A DNA stretch of 64,000 nucleotides, taken from the NCBI RefSeq assembly GCF_052857255.1, contig NC_135497.1:351649885-351713884 (forward strand), given 5' to 3'. Under the pieces are notes generated by a model that was not told the DNA's origin, did no database searches, and worked only from the letters and a program-made list of their open reading frames with translations. Made by a program: the position numbers and the translations under genes. Positions 13,313 to 25,440 of the stretch are shown here, in pieces; position 1 is the first letter of the stretch; every line of letters starts with the position of its first letter. The stretch is from Amblyomma americanum. Lineage: Eukaryota; Arthropoda; Arachnida; Ixodida; Ixodidae.

Positions 13313-13540
13313 TGCTGCCGCGGTGCCTCACTGGTTACGGCGCTGGGCTGCTGGCCCGAAAGACGCGGGTTCGATCCCGGCCGCGGTGGTCGCATGGAGG
13401 CGAAATCCTAGAGGCCCGTGCACTGTGCGATGTCAGTGCACGTTAAAGAACCCTCGGTGGTCGAAATTTCCGGAGCCCTCCACTGCGGCGTCCCTGGTAA
13501 CCGGAGTCGTTTTGGGACGTTCAGCCCTCATAAAGCAAAC
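13313..13540 (+). repeat. Ruka-like SINE abutting a TCF splice acceptor
   Basis: Complete copy with a tRNA-like head (GCCGCGGTGCCTCACTGG, B box GGTTCGATCCC) and the shared body through GGGACGTTCAGCCCTCATAAAG. It is in the same orientation as the gene. Its 3' end lies only about 18 bp before the exon that starts at 13559, so the polypyrimidine tract follows directly on the SINE and the branch point is probably inside it. Confidence 0.9.
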
Positions 13541-13558
13541 TCTTCTCCTCTCTCGCAG

Positions 13559-13649
13559 GTATCCCGAGGCCGTCCGTGTACCCCCTCACCTCGCCGGGCC
13601 AGTACACGCATAGCATGTTTTCCCAGGAGTTTGCGCAACAACTGCACTG
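13559..13649 (+). CDS. pan: TCF/pangolin exon: GIPRP continuation
   Basis: A 91-nt exon encoding IPRPSVYPLTSPGQYTHSMF and then SQEFAQQLHW. It completes the DPKTGIPRP signature begun in the exon at 8535 and continues the Pro-rich central region, which corresponds to the PLSPG...LGW area of vertebrate TCFs. The acceptor is TCTCTCGCAG and the donor is GTGAGT at 13650. It ends two bases into a Trp codon, completed by the G that opens the exon at 40969. The phase match across a 27-kb intron supports the join. No stop or frameshift is present. Confidence 0.85.
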
Positions 13650-14881
13650 GTGAGTACGGCTGTGTACACCCTCCAGCGGCCCTGCCAACGCACCCTTTGC
13701 ACCCGCGATTCTGTGGGCAGACAGGGCGCGGCCTCGGCTGCTGCCGGACCTGCAGCGACGACGACGCCGAGTGCAGCGCAATCCGGCGTCGATTGCTTCG
13801 GCCTGATTCGCGCGGGTGCAGTGTGGGGCAGGTTTCTGTACAGGGGGTGTACTGCGAGCATCGAGAAAAAAAAAAAGAGGAGCAGGGGGGGGGGGGGGGG
13901 GGTCGGAGTCTGCCCTCATATTTTAACAGGGCGAGCTGTTAAGGCGCAGGTTTCCTGCCTAAACCTAGTAGTAGTCATCGTGACTGGCAAGCGTCCGTCC
14001 GCGCTTACGTGACCCCCCGCCCCCAGCACATAGCCCGTGCCTCGGCCCAACACCATTGTCATCACAGTGTGGACCAACCGCTAGAATAGGGTACAACTTT
14101 AAAAAAAAAAAGAAACAGTCGCTGTTAACACTGGGCCACGGTCCGCCGCGTACTGTATTACTCCGCTAGGCAATCACAACAGTAAACGAAGTATTAAACA
14201 AGCCAGGTATCAAAATTCAAGATCTTGCAATTTGTTTCCCTTGAGAGTACCTTCTTGATTAGGTAACAAGAGAAGCTTTAACCACTACTTTTTTGTTGTG
14301 AAGCAATTCTGTTCGGGTGTCCTGAATGTGGGCGGAGCTTCGCTGCACACTTAAGTTGTATCCGACAACAGCGCTAATCATCTGCATCACGATGGGCGTA
14401 ATCTCAACTCTTTCTCCTTTTTTTTTTCTCTCGAAGCATTCCCTGATGGAACAGCTTGCCCCTGTCCTTCATAAGTCTGCCCCTGGTGTATGTTGTGCAG
14501 TCCAGTTCCTTTGCGCTCACGCGGCTGTGCGGGACTTGCAAAATCGCGCTTTATGACCACCGTTCAGCCCTGACACAGATTGTGAGTTTTCTGAAAAAAA
14601 AAAATGGTAATATCTCTGCGAGATCAGGGAAAGGAGGTCAATAAAAAGCATAGAAGTATCACGGCACGTGCGTGGCCCATCCGCTGGAACAAGGGCCAAC
14701 CGACTTGCTGGCGAGGCAACGCGGGAATAAATTATTTTCCGCGAATCTGCGTTCATTGAAGTTTTGCCCATGAGTGTACAACGAAAGCTGTAAAAATGAA
14801 TGATGAATCAAATGGCAATAGTTGTCGTTTATGCTTGCAGGTGTATATCACCCGCTGACGTTGTTCCAGAAAGGGGCTTTT

Positions 14882-15119
14882 ATGGTTTATAGGGATTTAA
14901 CGTCCCGATGCGACTCAGGCTGTGAAGGACGCCGTAGTGGAGGGCTCCGGAAATTTCGACCACCTGGGGTTCTTTACCGTGCACTGACAACTCACAGCAC
15001 GCGGGCCTCTAGAGTTTCGCCTTCATCGAAATTCGACCGGCGCGGCCGGGACTGAACCCGCGTCTTTCGGGTCACAGTTGCCGAGCACCATAACCATTGA
15101 GCCAGCGCAGCGGGCAAAT
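14882..15119 (-). repeat. Ruka-like SINE, antisense copy
   Basis: This is the reverse complement of the family body: the GGGATTTAACGTCCC end comes first, then GGTTCTTT, GGCCTCTAGAGTTTCGCC, an inverted B-box region near TGAACCCGCGTCTTTCGG and the tRNA-like head at the right. Imperfect direct repeats containing GGGCTTTT flank it at about 14874-14881 and 15120-15127. It lies antisense to TCF. Confidence 0.88.
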
Positions 15120-15499
15120 GGGCTTTTCTGTCATGAATCAAGTCGAGGGCGAAGTGCCAGCCGCCACAGGCGCCGGAGACCTGCTGAAAGATTTGATGAA
15201 GCTAACCCTAACGGCTAAACAGTTTGGGATTCCTATGGTCGCTCTGCTGCACTGGCAGGGGATGGAACAGTTTTGATTTTTGCTCTCAATTTAGCCTATG
15301 CGTTAGAGTATTTTTGCCCAGTTCTATCGCTCTTTGACGCTCAGAAATGATCACAAGTTCGCTTCTTTTTTCGCAGTGTTTATGGCAATGCAGGGGCCAC
15401 TAGTGACGAAATGCTTGTAGTTCGTAACAGTGTTCTTTCCCGGGCTTTCGAGGGCGACGAGTGTCGCTAGTGTTTCGTGCATTGCCGGGAGCTCCGAGT

Positions 15500-16250
15500 A
15501 ACGTATCCCGTCCGTGCAGAATGCGGCTACTTCCTCGTCATGGTCAGCGCCGACGAGTGTGCTTCTCGTATCGCGAGGGCCCAAGCGGAAGTGGCCGCCA
15601 CACGGCCATGCGAACGCCGCACGCGCGCTGCGCCGGAGGCGATCGCGGCCTCCGGTCTGAGCGGATAGGAGATGGCGGGGAATGGTGGCTCTCTCCCCCC
15701 CAGTGCTGTGCGCTGCTATTTATGCGCTGGCATGAATACCGGCGTCGGCGTGAGAGAGGACGGGGGATCACGTTAACCCACCCCTCCCAGCGGAGAGTTC
15801 GTCTCCGGGTGCAAGTCTCAAGCTAACGCATGTACTGGGGTGACAGCGCGCCACCTACAGCACCCGCGAGCCGAGTCCTGCGGAAATACGTCACTCTGAC
15901 CTTTTGCATGGCTGAGTCAAAGCCGTACGTCGCTACTGTGCCTCGTTTCAGCGCCGCACGCTTGTTCTTCGGTTTGGGGATAGCGCAGCGGGAAACCGAA
16001 ATAAACTTTACTAATCAGTTGCGGCATGCAACGTGCCAGTGTTGGCGGCCCTTTTGCGTGCCCATCTCGTTCGCGGCGTGTGGGAAACCTTGCGCCCGTC
16101 ACATCGGTGGTGCTGATTCGAGGCGGCATCGGTCTGCGGAGTCCGCAGACTGCGGGCCCGGCGGCGACTCCGCGGTGCCCGTGCGGGGCGGCCGTCGCTT
16201 GGCGTGCGCGGATAGCGCGGCCTCCACCGGGCCCGGCTTCTTCTTCTCCC
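15500..16250. other. CpG-dense intronic block
   Basis: Another stretch rich in CG dinucleotides with long but motif-free frames on both strands. No promoter element or exon could be supported. Confidence 0.35.
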
Positions 16251-16614
16251 TTGACACTTTCGTCTTCATCGCGAGCCACTCACGTTTTTCGCTGTAATTC
16301 GCGAGACGAAGGCCTGCTCCTCGAGGGAGAAAACCTAATTACCAAGCGAGGGCGGGAGGTTGCCGAGCCCGGGGGTCGAGGATTGAATTGCAAATGGAGA
16401 GGAATCTCGGAGGAGCATGAATTAACGATTAATCTCCGAGGCATCGCCAAGAGGCCCTGCTCTTGCTCTTCTCCGAGGCCGCCTTTCTGGCCCTTTCCCT
16501 GTTTTCTTTCGCGTTTCTTCGTTCTCATTCTTTCGGGTTCTTGTGCCGCCTTGTGCGTGTTCACTGCTTCGCAGTGCTCTTCCTGGTCTCTTGTTAACCT
16601 TTCTGTTCTTCTAT

Positions 16615-16624
16615 TCTCTCTCTC

Positions 16625-16655
<31 letters not shown>
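16615..16655 (+). repeat. (TC)n microsatellite
   Basis: About 20 TC units with a single interruption (CGC). Short CT runs also occur around 139-170 and 25229-25250. Confidence 0.95.
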
Positions 16656-18022
16656 GTTCACTGCTCTTCTTCCTTTTTTTTCTCCCTTACTTTGGCTGGC
16701 TGCGTGTCTTCGTTGCCGCACCGTCGTGCGCTGCTTGGATCTGATTCACGCGCGCTTCTCACTAATCGAATATGCTTGCTTTTTTGTTCTTCGTTGAGTG
16801 TTTGCTTCGCATTACTCTTAATTCGGTGCCGAGAATAATGACATCTTTGAAGAAAGGTACGGAACTAGACGCGGAAAGCAAAAAAGGAAGGAGACACGCG
16901 TGTACAGCCTTCGGGGGCGGAGTCTCCGTGAAAGGGTCTCGGCAGCCTCGGGAGGACGGCGCCCGCGTTGCTACGCAGTTGTAATGCCGAGGGTGTCTGT
17001 GTGCCCGGTAGCGTGGGAAACGCACTGTCCTAATTGGCCGGGGTGCGCCCTTCACCCACGCCTTCCTTCTTTTCGCTTTTATTTTGCTGTTATTGTCCCA
17101 GTGGAATTGTTTCGCATTACCCAGGTGCCGAGATGGTGCGGAGATACACGGCGCCGAGGTCATGCGGAGCCGGTGAATTGTGGCGATATTACTGAGGAAC
17201 GGAAGAAATCTGCGAGTCGTTTGGGCGAGGCGCGGCTGTAGTGATGCCATTGTGCTGCGGCTACGGAAGCCGGTTAGCGGAGGAATAGACAGAGGTAGCG
17301 GTTTCTGGAAATTCGAGGAATGCTGCGGTCATTTCGGCCCATTAGCTCACGTTTTGTCATTCTTACGAATGTGCGTGGCTTGCAGTTGTAACAGACGAAA
17401 CTAGTAACAGCCGAAGAAACAAAAAAAAAATGTGCGTGTTATATAATATGGGAAAGGCCTTCCGGTATCCGAGAATTGTGCCAGCCGATTTGCGTGGCAT
17501 ATTTGCGGCACTTTTTTTCTTCTCGCAACGTTCTGCGTTTCTGTGCTGGCGTTCTTTTTTCGGGGTCTTGGTGGGCAGAACACAATAGGAACCTGATTGT
17601 TCACTTTCAGTCGCGGCAGCGCGATCTGCTTTGGCTTTTTGTGCAAAGAAGCGAGGAAATCAGATATGCGGGTGCTCGCGCCCTATGTGAATGCGTTCGT
17701 CCTGGGCGGAGAAGTTTCTTCTATATGTCTCTTAGGAGTGGCGAAAAGCCTGGCAGAGGTAACTGCGAAACGCTTTTTCTGTGTTTTTGCTACATCTAGC
17801 TGCTTCAAGCCTCAACTTCCACGAAAAAAAAAAAGGAAGTGCCCAAACTCAGACTTTTCTGCCTTCCCAAAGGGCGGAGAAGTGATAATGGTAGTCATTC
17901 ATATTCTGGGCAGCCGTTGTTTCTGTGGCCAGCAGAAGGACGCGGGACTTTTCGATTATGACCCACTACAACGCGGAAGTTGCTTACAAGGGAGAAATTC
18001 TCTCTATACAGCCATTGCAGTA

Positions 18023-18028
<6 letters not shown>

Positions 18029-18105
<77 letters not shown>
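18029..18105 (+). repeat. (AT)n microsatellite
   Basis: About 38 uninterrupted AT units. Confidence 0.97.
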
Positions 18106-18106
<1 letters not shown>

Positions 18107-18239
18107 CTTTTTTAACTTGTTTCACAACCATTCTCCTTTCCCCTTAGTGGACGCCGACACAGAGAGACAGAGAAAAATTGCCTCGTCTCCCTCTGAATTT
18201 AGGACCGTAAATGCGCACATCTGTGTATTCATTCGACTT

Positions 18240-18290
18240 AACCCTGATGAAGGACGGTCCACCGTCTGAAACTGTTGGTGAATAAACCTA
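18240..18290 (+). other. CTGATGAAG-hairpin-GAAAC motif, retroelement-like end
   Basis: CTGATGAAG is followed by GACGG-TCCA-CCGTC, a perfect 5-bp stem, then TGAAACTGTTGGTGAATAAA. The foldback element arm at about 6183-6226, read on the minus strand, has the same layout: CTGAAGAAG, GACTGG/CCAGTC stem, GAACCGTCAGTAAA. CTGATGA...GAAA is also the core of hammerhead ribozymes, but stems I and III are not evident here. Confidence 0.45.
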
Positions 18291-18585
18291 GATAATCGGG
18301 CCAGTTGTGACCTTTTCACTGTGCAAGTTTTCACTGGCCCGTTGAGCAAGCCCGACTGCTTCCATATATAAAAGAGAGAGCCGAGGTGAATGGCAGCGTT
18401 TGCGTGACGCTTGAACTGCACTTGTTAGTCACGTAAGTGGCAGAGCCGAGTTTGACGTCAGTCATCTGTTGTTGTTTTTTCGCAATACTGAAAAACTGTT
18501 TCTCCACTAGCATCGTGCGCTCAGTGCGCCAGAGAAAGTGCCTGACTGACCCGTGCAGAGCATGCTCGTGGTGCAGTGGAGCATA

Positions 18586-18602
18586 CGCGCGTATATATAA
18601 AA
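18586..18602 (+). promoter_or_regulatory. TATA-like sequence at the edge of a CpG-dense block
   Basis: GCGTATATATAAAATTT sits just before a CpG-rich stretch (18640-19900) inside the large TCF intron. It could be the core of an internal promoter for a shorter TCF transcript, but no initiator, exon or donor site was found that would tie it to the gene. Simple AT richness is an equally good explanation. Confidence 0.2.
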
Positions 18603-18639
18603 TTTAGGCAGCCGGGTACGACTGAGGAGGGAGGGCTCG

Positions 18640-19900
18640 GCGGTGGGAAAAGTGTGCATGTGCTCTGTGGCGCGATGCTGGGGAGTGGGGGATCCACTCG
18701 AAGCCGCCGCGGTCGTTCAATTTGCCCGCGGGCGGAATATCCTATGCGGGCGCACCGAGCACTCAACCCTAAGCGAGTGGCGGGGCTCCTCTTCCCGACC
18801 CGGGAACACGATCGAGCGGCGTAGACTCCCCTCGCGCACTCGTTCCCCGGCCACGCTTGGCGTTGGCGAAAAGCGAGAGCGGGCCGTCGCCGCACTCTGC
18901 AGCAGCGTGTTTTAGCAGTCGCGCGGCGATGTCTCCGAGGCTTCCTTTCTCGCCGAGGCCGTCGTTTGCATTCCCGCATCCATGCGCGCCTCGTTTGTGG
19001 CCTCTAAGTCGGAGCTCTGGGAGTGGTGCCTCTTTTCGGGTCGTCGTCGCCCGCATCGCGGTGCGCTGCTGTGATTCTCTCTTTTGATAGCTGTTCCAGC
19101 AGATTCGAGCGTCGGCCCGTTTATTCGAGCTTTGGAGGTTCGCTAGATTGGCGTCTCCCCCTCTTGACCTACGACGCCCCCTCGATTTTGTCGAGTCACG
19201 TGCGTTCCGCGAGCGGACCAGGCGTACACTGCTACTCCCTGCTCGCAAGAAGACGCCTGTGCTCCTGGCTCACTGTGAACCTCCGCCCCGTTCCATTTCC
19301 TTCCACGCGCCTAATTTAGCTGGGCGAACACGCCCTGCCGCTGCCGAAGCGCCGTATTGATCGGAGCGTCCCGAAATTCCTGAGCACCGGGCGACCCGCG
19401 CGCGTGCGCCGTCGGCGGCGACGGCGATGCATGAACTCCGGAGGCTCGCGCGGGCTTGTTAGGGTAATTGGCGGGCGAAGAGCGCTTCTCCGCGAGCGCC
19501 GCGGCGCTGCAGCGAAGCTGGCACCCCGCTCGCCGGAGGCGATCGGGAACCGCGCGGGCATCGGCCTCCCTCTCGAGCCTCGCGAAGTGGGGAAGCCGCC
19601 CGCGCTGCACCTGCGCGTGCAGCAGAGCTTTCCCTCTCCCCGCCGCCTCGGCCTCTCTGCCTCCGCGCCGTGCATCTAAATCGGAGCACCTTGCCGACAG
19701 GAGGGCGCGCGTCGACCTGCCGCGGCCCAGGGCGGCTCTCTCTTTCGTAACGATTAGGCGCTGCCTTCGTAAGGGCTCTGCACTCGGTCCGCTCGAGGCG
19801 CCCCTCGTCCAGGCTTCTCTTCGATGCGGAACGCCACATGCGGGTCGCCATGGTGAGGAAACAGAACGCGGTGTCTTCTCTTCGTCTAGGCACCCTTGAC
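18640..19900. other. CpG-dense intronic block
   Basis: About 1.2 kb with very frequent CG dinucleotides; overlapping open frames on both strands carry no motif. It may be a regulatory island within the intron. The frame that reads Arg-rich on each strand is typical of GC bias. Confidence 0.4.
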
Positions 19901-20147
19901 GAGAAAAGCTTCGGAGCCTTTAGTCGCGAACGTTTTCGTGGGGGCCATCCACTCTAGGTGTGCACGCAGGGCCGGGATGAGCCTCGTGGAGGGTTGTTTA
20001 TTTGCTTGCATGCCCATCACGCCAACGAAAGTATTCTCGTCCTACTGATCAGAGTGCAGGTTCATGGTTGAAAAGCAGGGGCGGACGGTGGGCTCCACTT
20101 CTCCGAATGGGAGGTAGGAGTGCTATGAACCTTGGTTCCGTCCAGTC

Positions 20148-20180
20148 TTTTTTTTTTTTAACGCGTTAGCGTTAAAGGCC
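20148..20180 (+). repeat. T-run plus hairpin, repeat boundary (copy 2)
   Basis: A T run is followed by TTAACGC-GTTA-GCGTTAA (perfect 7-bp stem) and then AGGCCCCGTTCATCAGAAAA. It has the same design as 3317-3345, with compensating base changes in the stem. Confidence 0.5.
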
Positions 20181-23100
20181 CCGTTCATCAGAAAATACGG
20201 CGTCGGTGTTGTCGGCGTTGTGAGCGAAAAATCACGTGCATGGCTTTGGCAGGCGGGCCACGTAGGTCACGTGATCTTGCGTCGTTATCACAACATGCCC
20301 ACCGTGGCAGATGGCAGGTAAATTAATGAGTGGTTGCTCGGGAGCATCTGTCATCGCAGGACAGTTGGCGCATCGCTTTACCCCTGCACCGCTGCGCCAG
20401 GAGGGGGATGAAAACTCCCAGGGATCTATGAATGTCAAGTCGAGAACGACCTCCTGCATATACGGGAATTTACCCATTACGCTATCGCGTCATACCCTTA
20501 ATATAGCTCGTGCGACAGCGTAGGTCCGGTTTGGAAAAGTTGTGGATGTCTGAGAAATAACGAAGGCATGTTTGCATATCACTGATCGTATTTATCGCGA
20601 CGAACTAGGCAACATGAGCGCAGTGAAGACTGTTTCCCGGCACCGTACGTACTGGCGGTCACTTCCTTGGGCTCCGACACACCGACGCGTGGAGCGCAGG
20701 CGAACCGCCATAAACGGTGAGGGGCCGGGTGTGCCTTGCCTCTCAGTAAAGCGTGTCTCATATTCGCTAAGCGTACGCGCCTTTCTTGGAACGCAGTCTG
20801 CTACATTCTGGGCGCCCGGTTGTCAGGGCTTAAGGCTCATAAGGGTGAACATCACACACCCCGATTGTTGGCATTGGATAATTGTGCACACTGAATGAAG
20901 CGCGGCCGGTGGGATTGTACTTCGCCGGCGCATCCTTTGCGGATAGCCGCCGCATCATTTAGCTTGCGAGGCTGTGCCTGTAGGCACAATCATACACGAC
21001 GCAAAAGTGATGGCTCCCCTTCCATGGGGAGATATCGCAACATCACTCTGGAACAATCATATGCTCACGCGTGACTGCTTCTGCAATGTCCAGGATCGCC
21101 TTGGGTGTTTGAGCCGCTCTATCTAGAACGTTCTTTATAATAGCCTTCACGACCGGGGAGTGGACTCGCTGGTATCGCCGCCACTGAGTTGTCTTTTGTT
21201 TGCAGTCCCAAGTTCGCCTAGTAAACAACTTGTTTTCCAGTGCGTCAGCGTTCCCCTTTGCTTGAGTGACGTCTCGTCGCTACGTGACGGCGTTTAGCTT
21301 TCGTGGTCGTTTCTGACCGCTCCAATTCTGTCCTCCGCTTCCTTCAACCTACGCCTCTTTCCAAGGCCAGTGCAGTCGCCCGTGGCAACCCGGCTCCTCC
21401 TACAAAGGGTGTCACATTTGAGTGAAAGTGTGGAAGTCTCCTCTCGCGGCAATTTGCGCCATGTCCCCCCCCGCCAGCAGCGATCCGCCTGTGCGCCACC
21501 GGGGTGCATCAGTCTCTGCATGCCTTCAGGTTTTAACGACACCAGTGGCCGTCAGATTGGACGAGGAGGCAACGCAGCAATCCGCATTCTGCTAATACGA
21601 CGGCATGCAAAGACACCGATGGCGGAAATGCGTCAGTGTAGAAAAGTGAAGGGCTCCTCGGAATGAAGGCATTCCGAACTTTCCTCTTAATGTAGCACCG
21701 TTCAGTTTCATCACTGAAAAAAAAAGAAAACGCAGTGGGGAGGACCACGGTACTTTTAATTTGAACACTATATTCTCACGGGCGGCATGTTGCTGACCGG
21801 CGCGTAACTTCAGCAGTGCAGGCCGGAGCAGGGGCCGATAATCCCTTTAGACAAGCCGGCGACTTTCGTAGTGCTCCACAGACAGCTGATTGGCTGGCGG
21901 CGCTGTGACGTCGGCCGATAATCCCGAGTTTTATTCGTTCTCGTCGGCGGGGCGCTCCAGCGGGGCCAACTCGAAGCTGCTTTTTTTTTTGGCTGGGTGC
22001 TGTAGTTGGGTGGAGACACACATTGTCCGATTGAAAGGCGTCATTTTGAATTCACTGGGTTAGCGCCGACAGGAAGGTGCTGAAATTTATTCTGAATTAA
22101 TACTTCGACGTGTGGAAGCAGTATTGAACGGCTCTCATGTGTCGGAAGACGCGGAAATGCTTGGTTCCGGAGAAATATTTTGATGTGGCTAAATGAACCT
22201 GTGCTCCAAAATAGCGGAGATGTAACCACCCTGCCAAAGGAAGCTGTATTGAGACTTTAATAATCCAGCGTTCAGTCTTGCGCCGTGTGCGTTGTTTCAC
22301 AGGCGTTTTCCGCGCTTGCATGGCATGCGCGCCGGGGATACGCATTCTTCGTTATGCGCGCAAAGTCGTCGCCTCGAGGCCGTGTGCGAATCTCAGCATG
22401 GAGAAGAGTAGCAGTAGTAGCGTTGTCTCAACTCGTATGTGATGTGACATAATAGTCACCGTTCGGCTGCTGAAACCGTATACAACATGGAAAAGAAAAG
22501 TTGAAATATAAAATATTTACCTATTTTTTCTTCTTCTTTACTGATCTGTTTTGCATCATTCCAAAAGAAATATTTGTAGAGCTAAACCTACCGGCTTAGC
22601 GCGTTAATAAGGGAAAGGTGTTATAGCTTTGATTTAGCCTTTTCGGTTGATCCAGTCCTCCCAACCCACTCGCACTTGCCCCCCCCCCCCCCCCCCCTCC
22701 GTAAAGGTGGATAATGGGATTTCACCTCACTTTGTCACCTGCCAGTCGTGGCGGCCATTGCATTGAATTTAAGTGGCACACTTGAAGTTAAATTAATACA
22801 CTTGGTAATTAAGGTCTTGCGGCTGACACGTTGAATGCAGGACTGTATGGCTAAACCAGAGCTATGAGAGCTTTCGCTGTGAAAGAACACACAGCCCAGA
22901 TGAGGCTTTTCCTCGATTTCCGTCTCCCGAGCTGCTGCCACGCGCCTCCAGGCAGGCAGGTGGGCTGGAACGTGTGAAAAAGATAAGCAAAGCGGAGCAG
23001 AGTGGCAGTATGCTATAGCTGTTGCATATGCAAAGAAAGCAAGCTTCAGATATGAGGAATATTTGACGTCATTTTGTGACATAGCATGGAAGATATGGCA

Positions 23101-24579
23101 GACCTCGAAAGCAGTGCGCGAACTGACTCCACATGGACGGGCCGCTACGTCGATTAGCTTCGAGCATCAACTAAATTAATCGTATGCAGAATTTATCTCT
23201 CAGTATGACTGGAATTGCCATTCCTTGAGAGCGCTTTTGAATTTCTCTAAACTGGGGAAACAACGTCTGTGTAATATTAACCCGTACCACACAGACAAAT
23301 TTAATGGCGTTAGCCTTACTGCCAATCGCCGCAACTCATTCACTCGAGCATACCCATCCCACACGCACAAGACTTTTCTAGTAACTACTTGCTATCAAAT
23401 GCTTTGTTCATAACTTTTATTCCGGTGAGGCATATGTACTGCATTTTCAATGCTAGGGGCGCCATTTCTACCAGCACTTCTGACAGATCCCCTCGGCCTG
23501 TGTGCTCGAACGGGAGTTGTGGCTACTGTTTGGACTTTTCAAGCAATAACGGCGGAGTTTTCTGCAAAATAATTTTATATTACTTTTGGACGGTACTGCC
23601 GATATGTTGTGGTCATTTTCACTGTTTATATTCCGGTAAAATGTTTTAATGGCTCGCAGGAGTTATCATCATGCACTATTTCTGTGCATGGCTCAGACGA
23701 AGCGAGCGTCGTGAGAATCTTCGCTGAAACCGCGCTAGAAACACAAACCTCACTCGCAAAACAGCTAGATTGGAAATTACGTACCCGTACAGCTTTTTGC
23801 TTATTGGCCAGTCTCGCGAGCTGCTTCCGGGCGAGGAGGGAAATTCCCCGACCGACGCAATGAACGACGGCGGATCGGCGGCTGCCAGTCCATCACGCGG
23901 CGCGAATTATCGCCTCATGCGGATTCCTTCGCCTGCGCCACTTGTAGCGCCACAACAAGTTGGGTGGGCCTTGCCTCGTTTGACGTTGAGGGGCAAAACG
24001 GCGCCTTTTGTTTTTTCGTTTGCGATTTCAGCCTTGGTTTGACGACTCATAAAGGTGCCAAGGGAATGCTGCGCCAGAACAAAGCGGGACGTTCAAAGAG
24101 GTAGAATTTCGTCGCTCAGGAAAGCTTTCGGTATATCGTGCGTGCAGCCGGTTATTATTTCCCGACACATTTTAACGTGAGTCGTTCGCGAACGTAGCGG
24201 AGCTTTCTTAATTTGAAACGAGCAGCACGCGAATCTTTTCATTTTCGGGCATGCTCACTGCCGTGCAGTGTGCGCGTGCCTCGCCCCTCACCTGTTTGCA
24301 CTGAGGGCATGTATTCTGTAATGTAGGGGATTCCCCACTGTAAGGCCATATCTTGTCCAAGTGTCAATAAATGCGTTCCACTACTGCTCGTGCGTGGCTG
24401 GCCCTAACCGAGTCGTGATAAACGCGAGTGTCGGCGTATGCCAGTGAGGTGTGGCTGGCAGCTTTTCGCAGCTCGTCTTCTAATGAACCTCTCATGGTGC
24501 AGCCAGGACGTGGTCTCGTGTCCTGGACACAGTTTCTTTGTCGAAAGGAGTTCCTTAAAAGCCCTGTGATCCAACTATC

Positions 24580-25440
24580 GTCCACGAAAGTGGCGATTAG
24601 AAGCGGTCGTGATAGCCGAGGAGGCTTTTCTAAACGACGCGGCTGGCAGGAAGAATGGTCGCACCTGTTTGGTCGCCAGTGGCGGACTCCCGTGTGGCGC
24701 TTGTGGCGGCAGTTTCTTAGCGCATGCAGAGATAGCCATCCCGCTGCCGTGCTTTCCTGACCTCCGCGGTGCGCCAGAAGCCATGCCGTCACACGCATGG
24801 CGGGCACAGACCAGAGGTGGTGCCGTTGTGCGACGCGGCGGAGAGCGGCGCGTGGAAGCCAGCACCTGCTTTCGACGCGCGCTTCGGCCGGGGTGCGATG
24901 TCGACGAAGGGGCGTGCGAACCGGAAGCGTCTCCTCTGGCGGAAGTGATTCGCTGGGAGGCCGCTATCGATTGGTTCCTTGGTTTGATGAGCTCGAAGGC
25001 TGGGCTTCTCCGCGCCGACCAATGGGTGCCGCATCACGTGATGGATCGACGCGGAGGGAGGGGCCTGCGCACTCGGCCTGAACCCTCGGCCGGGATTTGC
25101 ATGCGTTGCAACCCCCCCTCGCGTCGGGCACCGTTGCCGGCGTTGTTAAACGCTAGCCGATCCGCTTATATTTCCCGATGTCATTACGCTACTTTTTGCT
25201 TCTCGCCTGCCCTCCGCGCTTGTTATCGGAGAGGCCTCTCTCTCTCTCTCCCCCCTCGTCCTGGCGAGCGCCGCGCGGCTTATGTCTCCTCTGAGCGATT
25301 GCGCTTCGGCCGTCACCACCGGGCTGGGGTTTAATCCGTTTCTGGATCGTGTATGTGTGGAGGGCTAGCTTCCACGCCTCTTCTGCTGCGGGGCGCAGTG
25401 CGAGCGTCGTGCACGGCTGGGAACTCGTAGTTTGCCGGGC
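24580..25440. promoter_or_regulatory. CpG-dense block with CCAAT and E-box-like sites
   Basis: The block contains ATTGG at about 24970, CCAAT at about 25019, the palindrome CATCACGTGATG (E-box core CACGTG) at about 25032-25043, and TTATATTT near 25165. Clustering of such sites in a CpG-rich setting resembles a promoter or enhancer, but no transcript start or exon can be shown from the sequence. Confidence 0.25.

Larger units (their letters stand above)
8668..13558 (+). other. pan: TCF intron between exons at 8535 and 13559
   Basis: It starts with GTAAGT and ends in a CT-rich tract and CAG. It holds two stretches rich in GCTCCA/GCTCCAAAA words (about 8843-8900 and 9970-10050), which may be one dispersed repeat; a 5'-truncated SINE (9562-9783); CpG-dense blocks at about 10140-11350 and 12380-12960; opposed C and G runs near 12630-12670 that could form a hairpin; and a complete SINE that ends right at the acceptor. 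I see no supported exon in it. Confidence 0.75.

Noticed and set aside
13313..13400. tRNA gene
   Set aside because: A and B box matches belong to the SINE head. The cloverleaf is not complete and the sequence goes on into the SINE body. The same holds for the other SINE copies.
16026..16838. Open frame of 270 codons on the plus strand
   Set aside because: It runs through a TC microsatellite (Ser-Leu repeats) and a GC-rich block; no motif or exon boundary.
18240..18290. Hammerhead ribozyme as a firm call
   Set aside because: CTGATGA and GAAA are present with a stem between them, but I could not find a convincing stem III ending in UH or a stem I that closes the structure.
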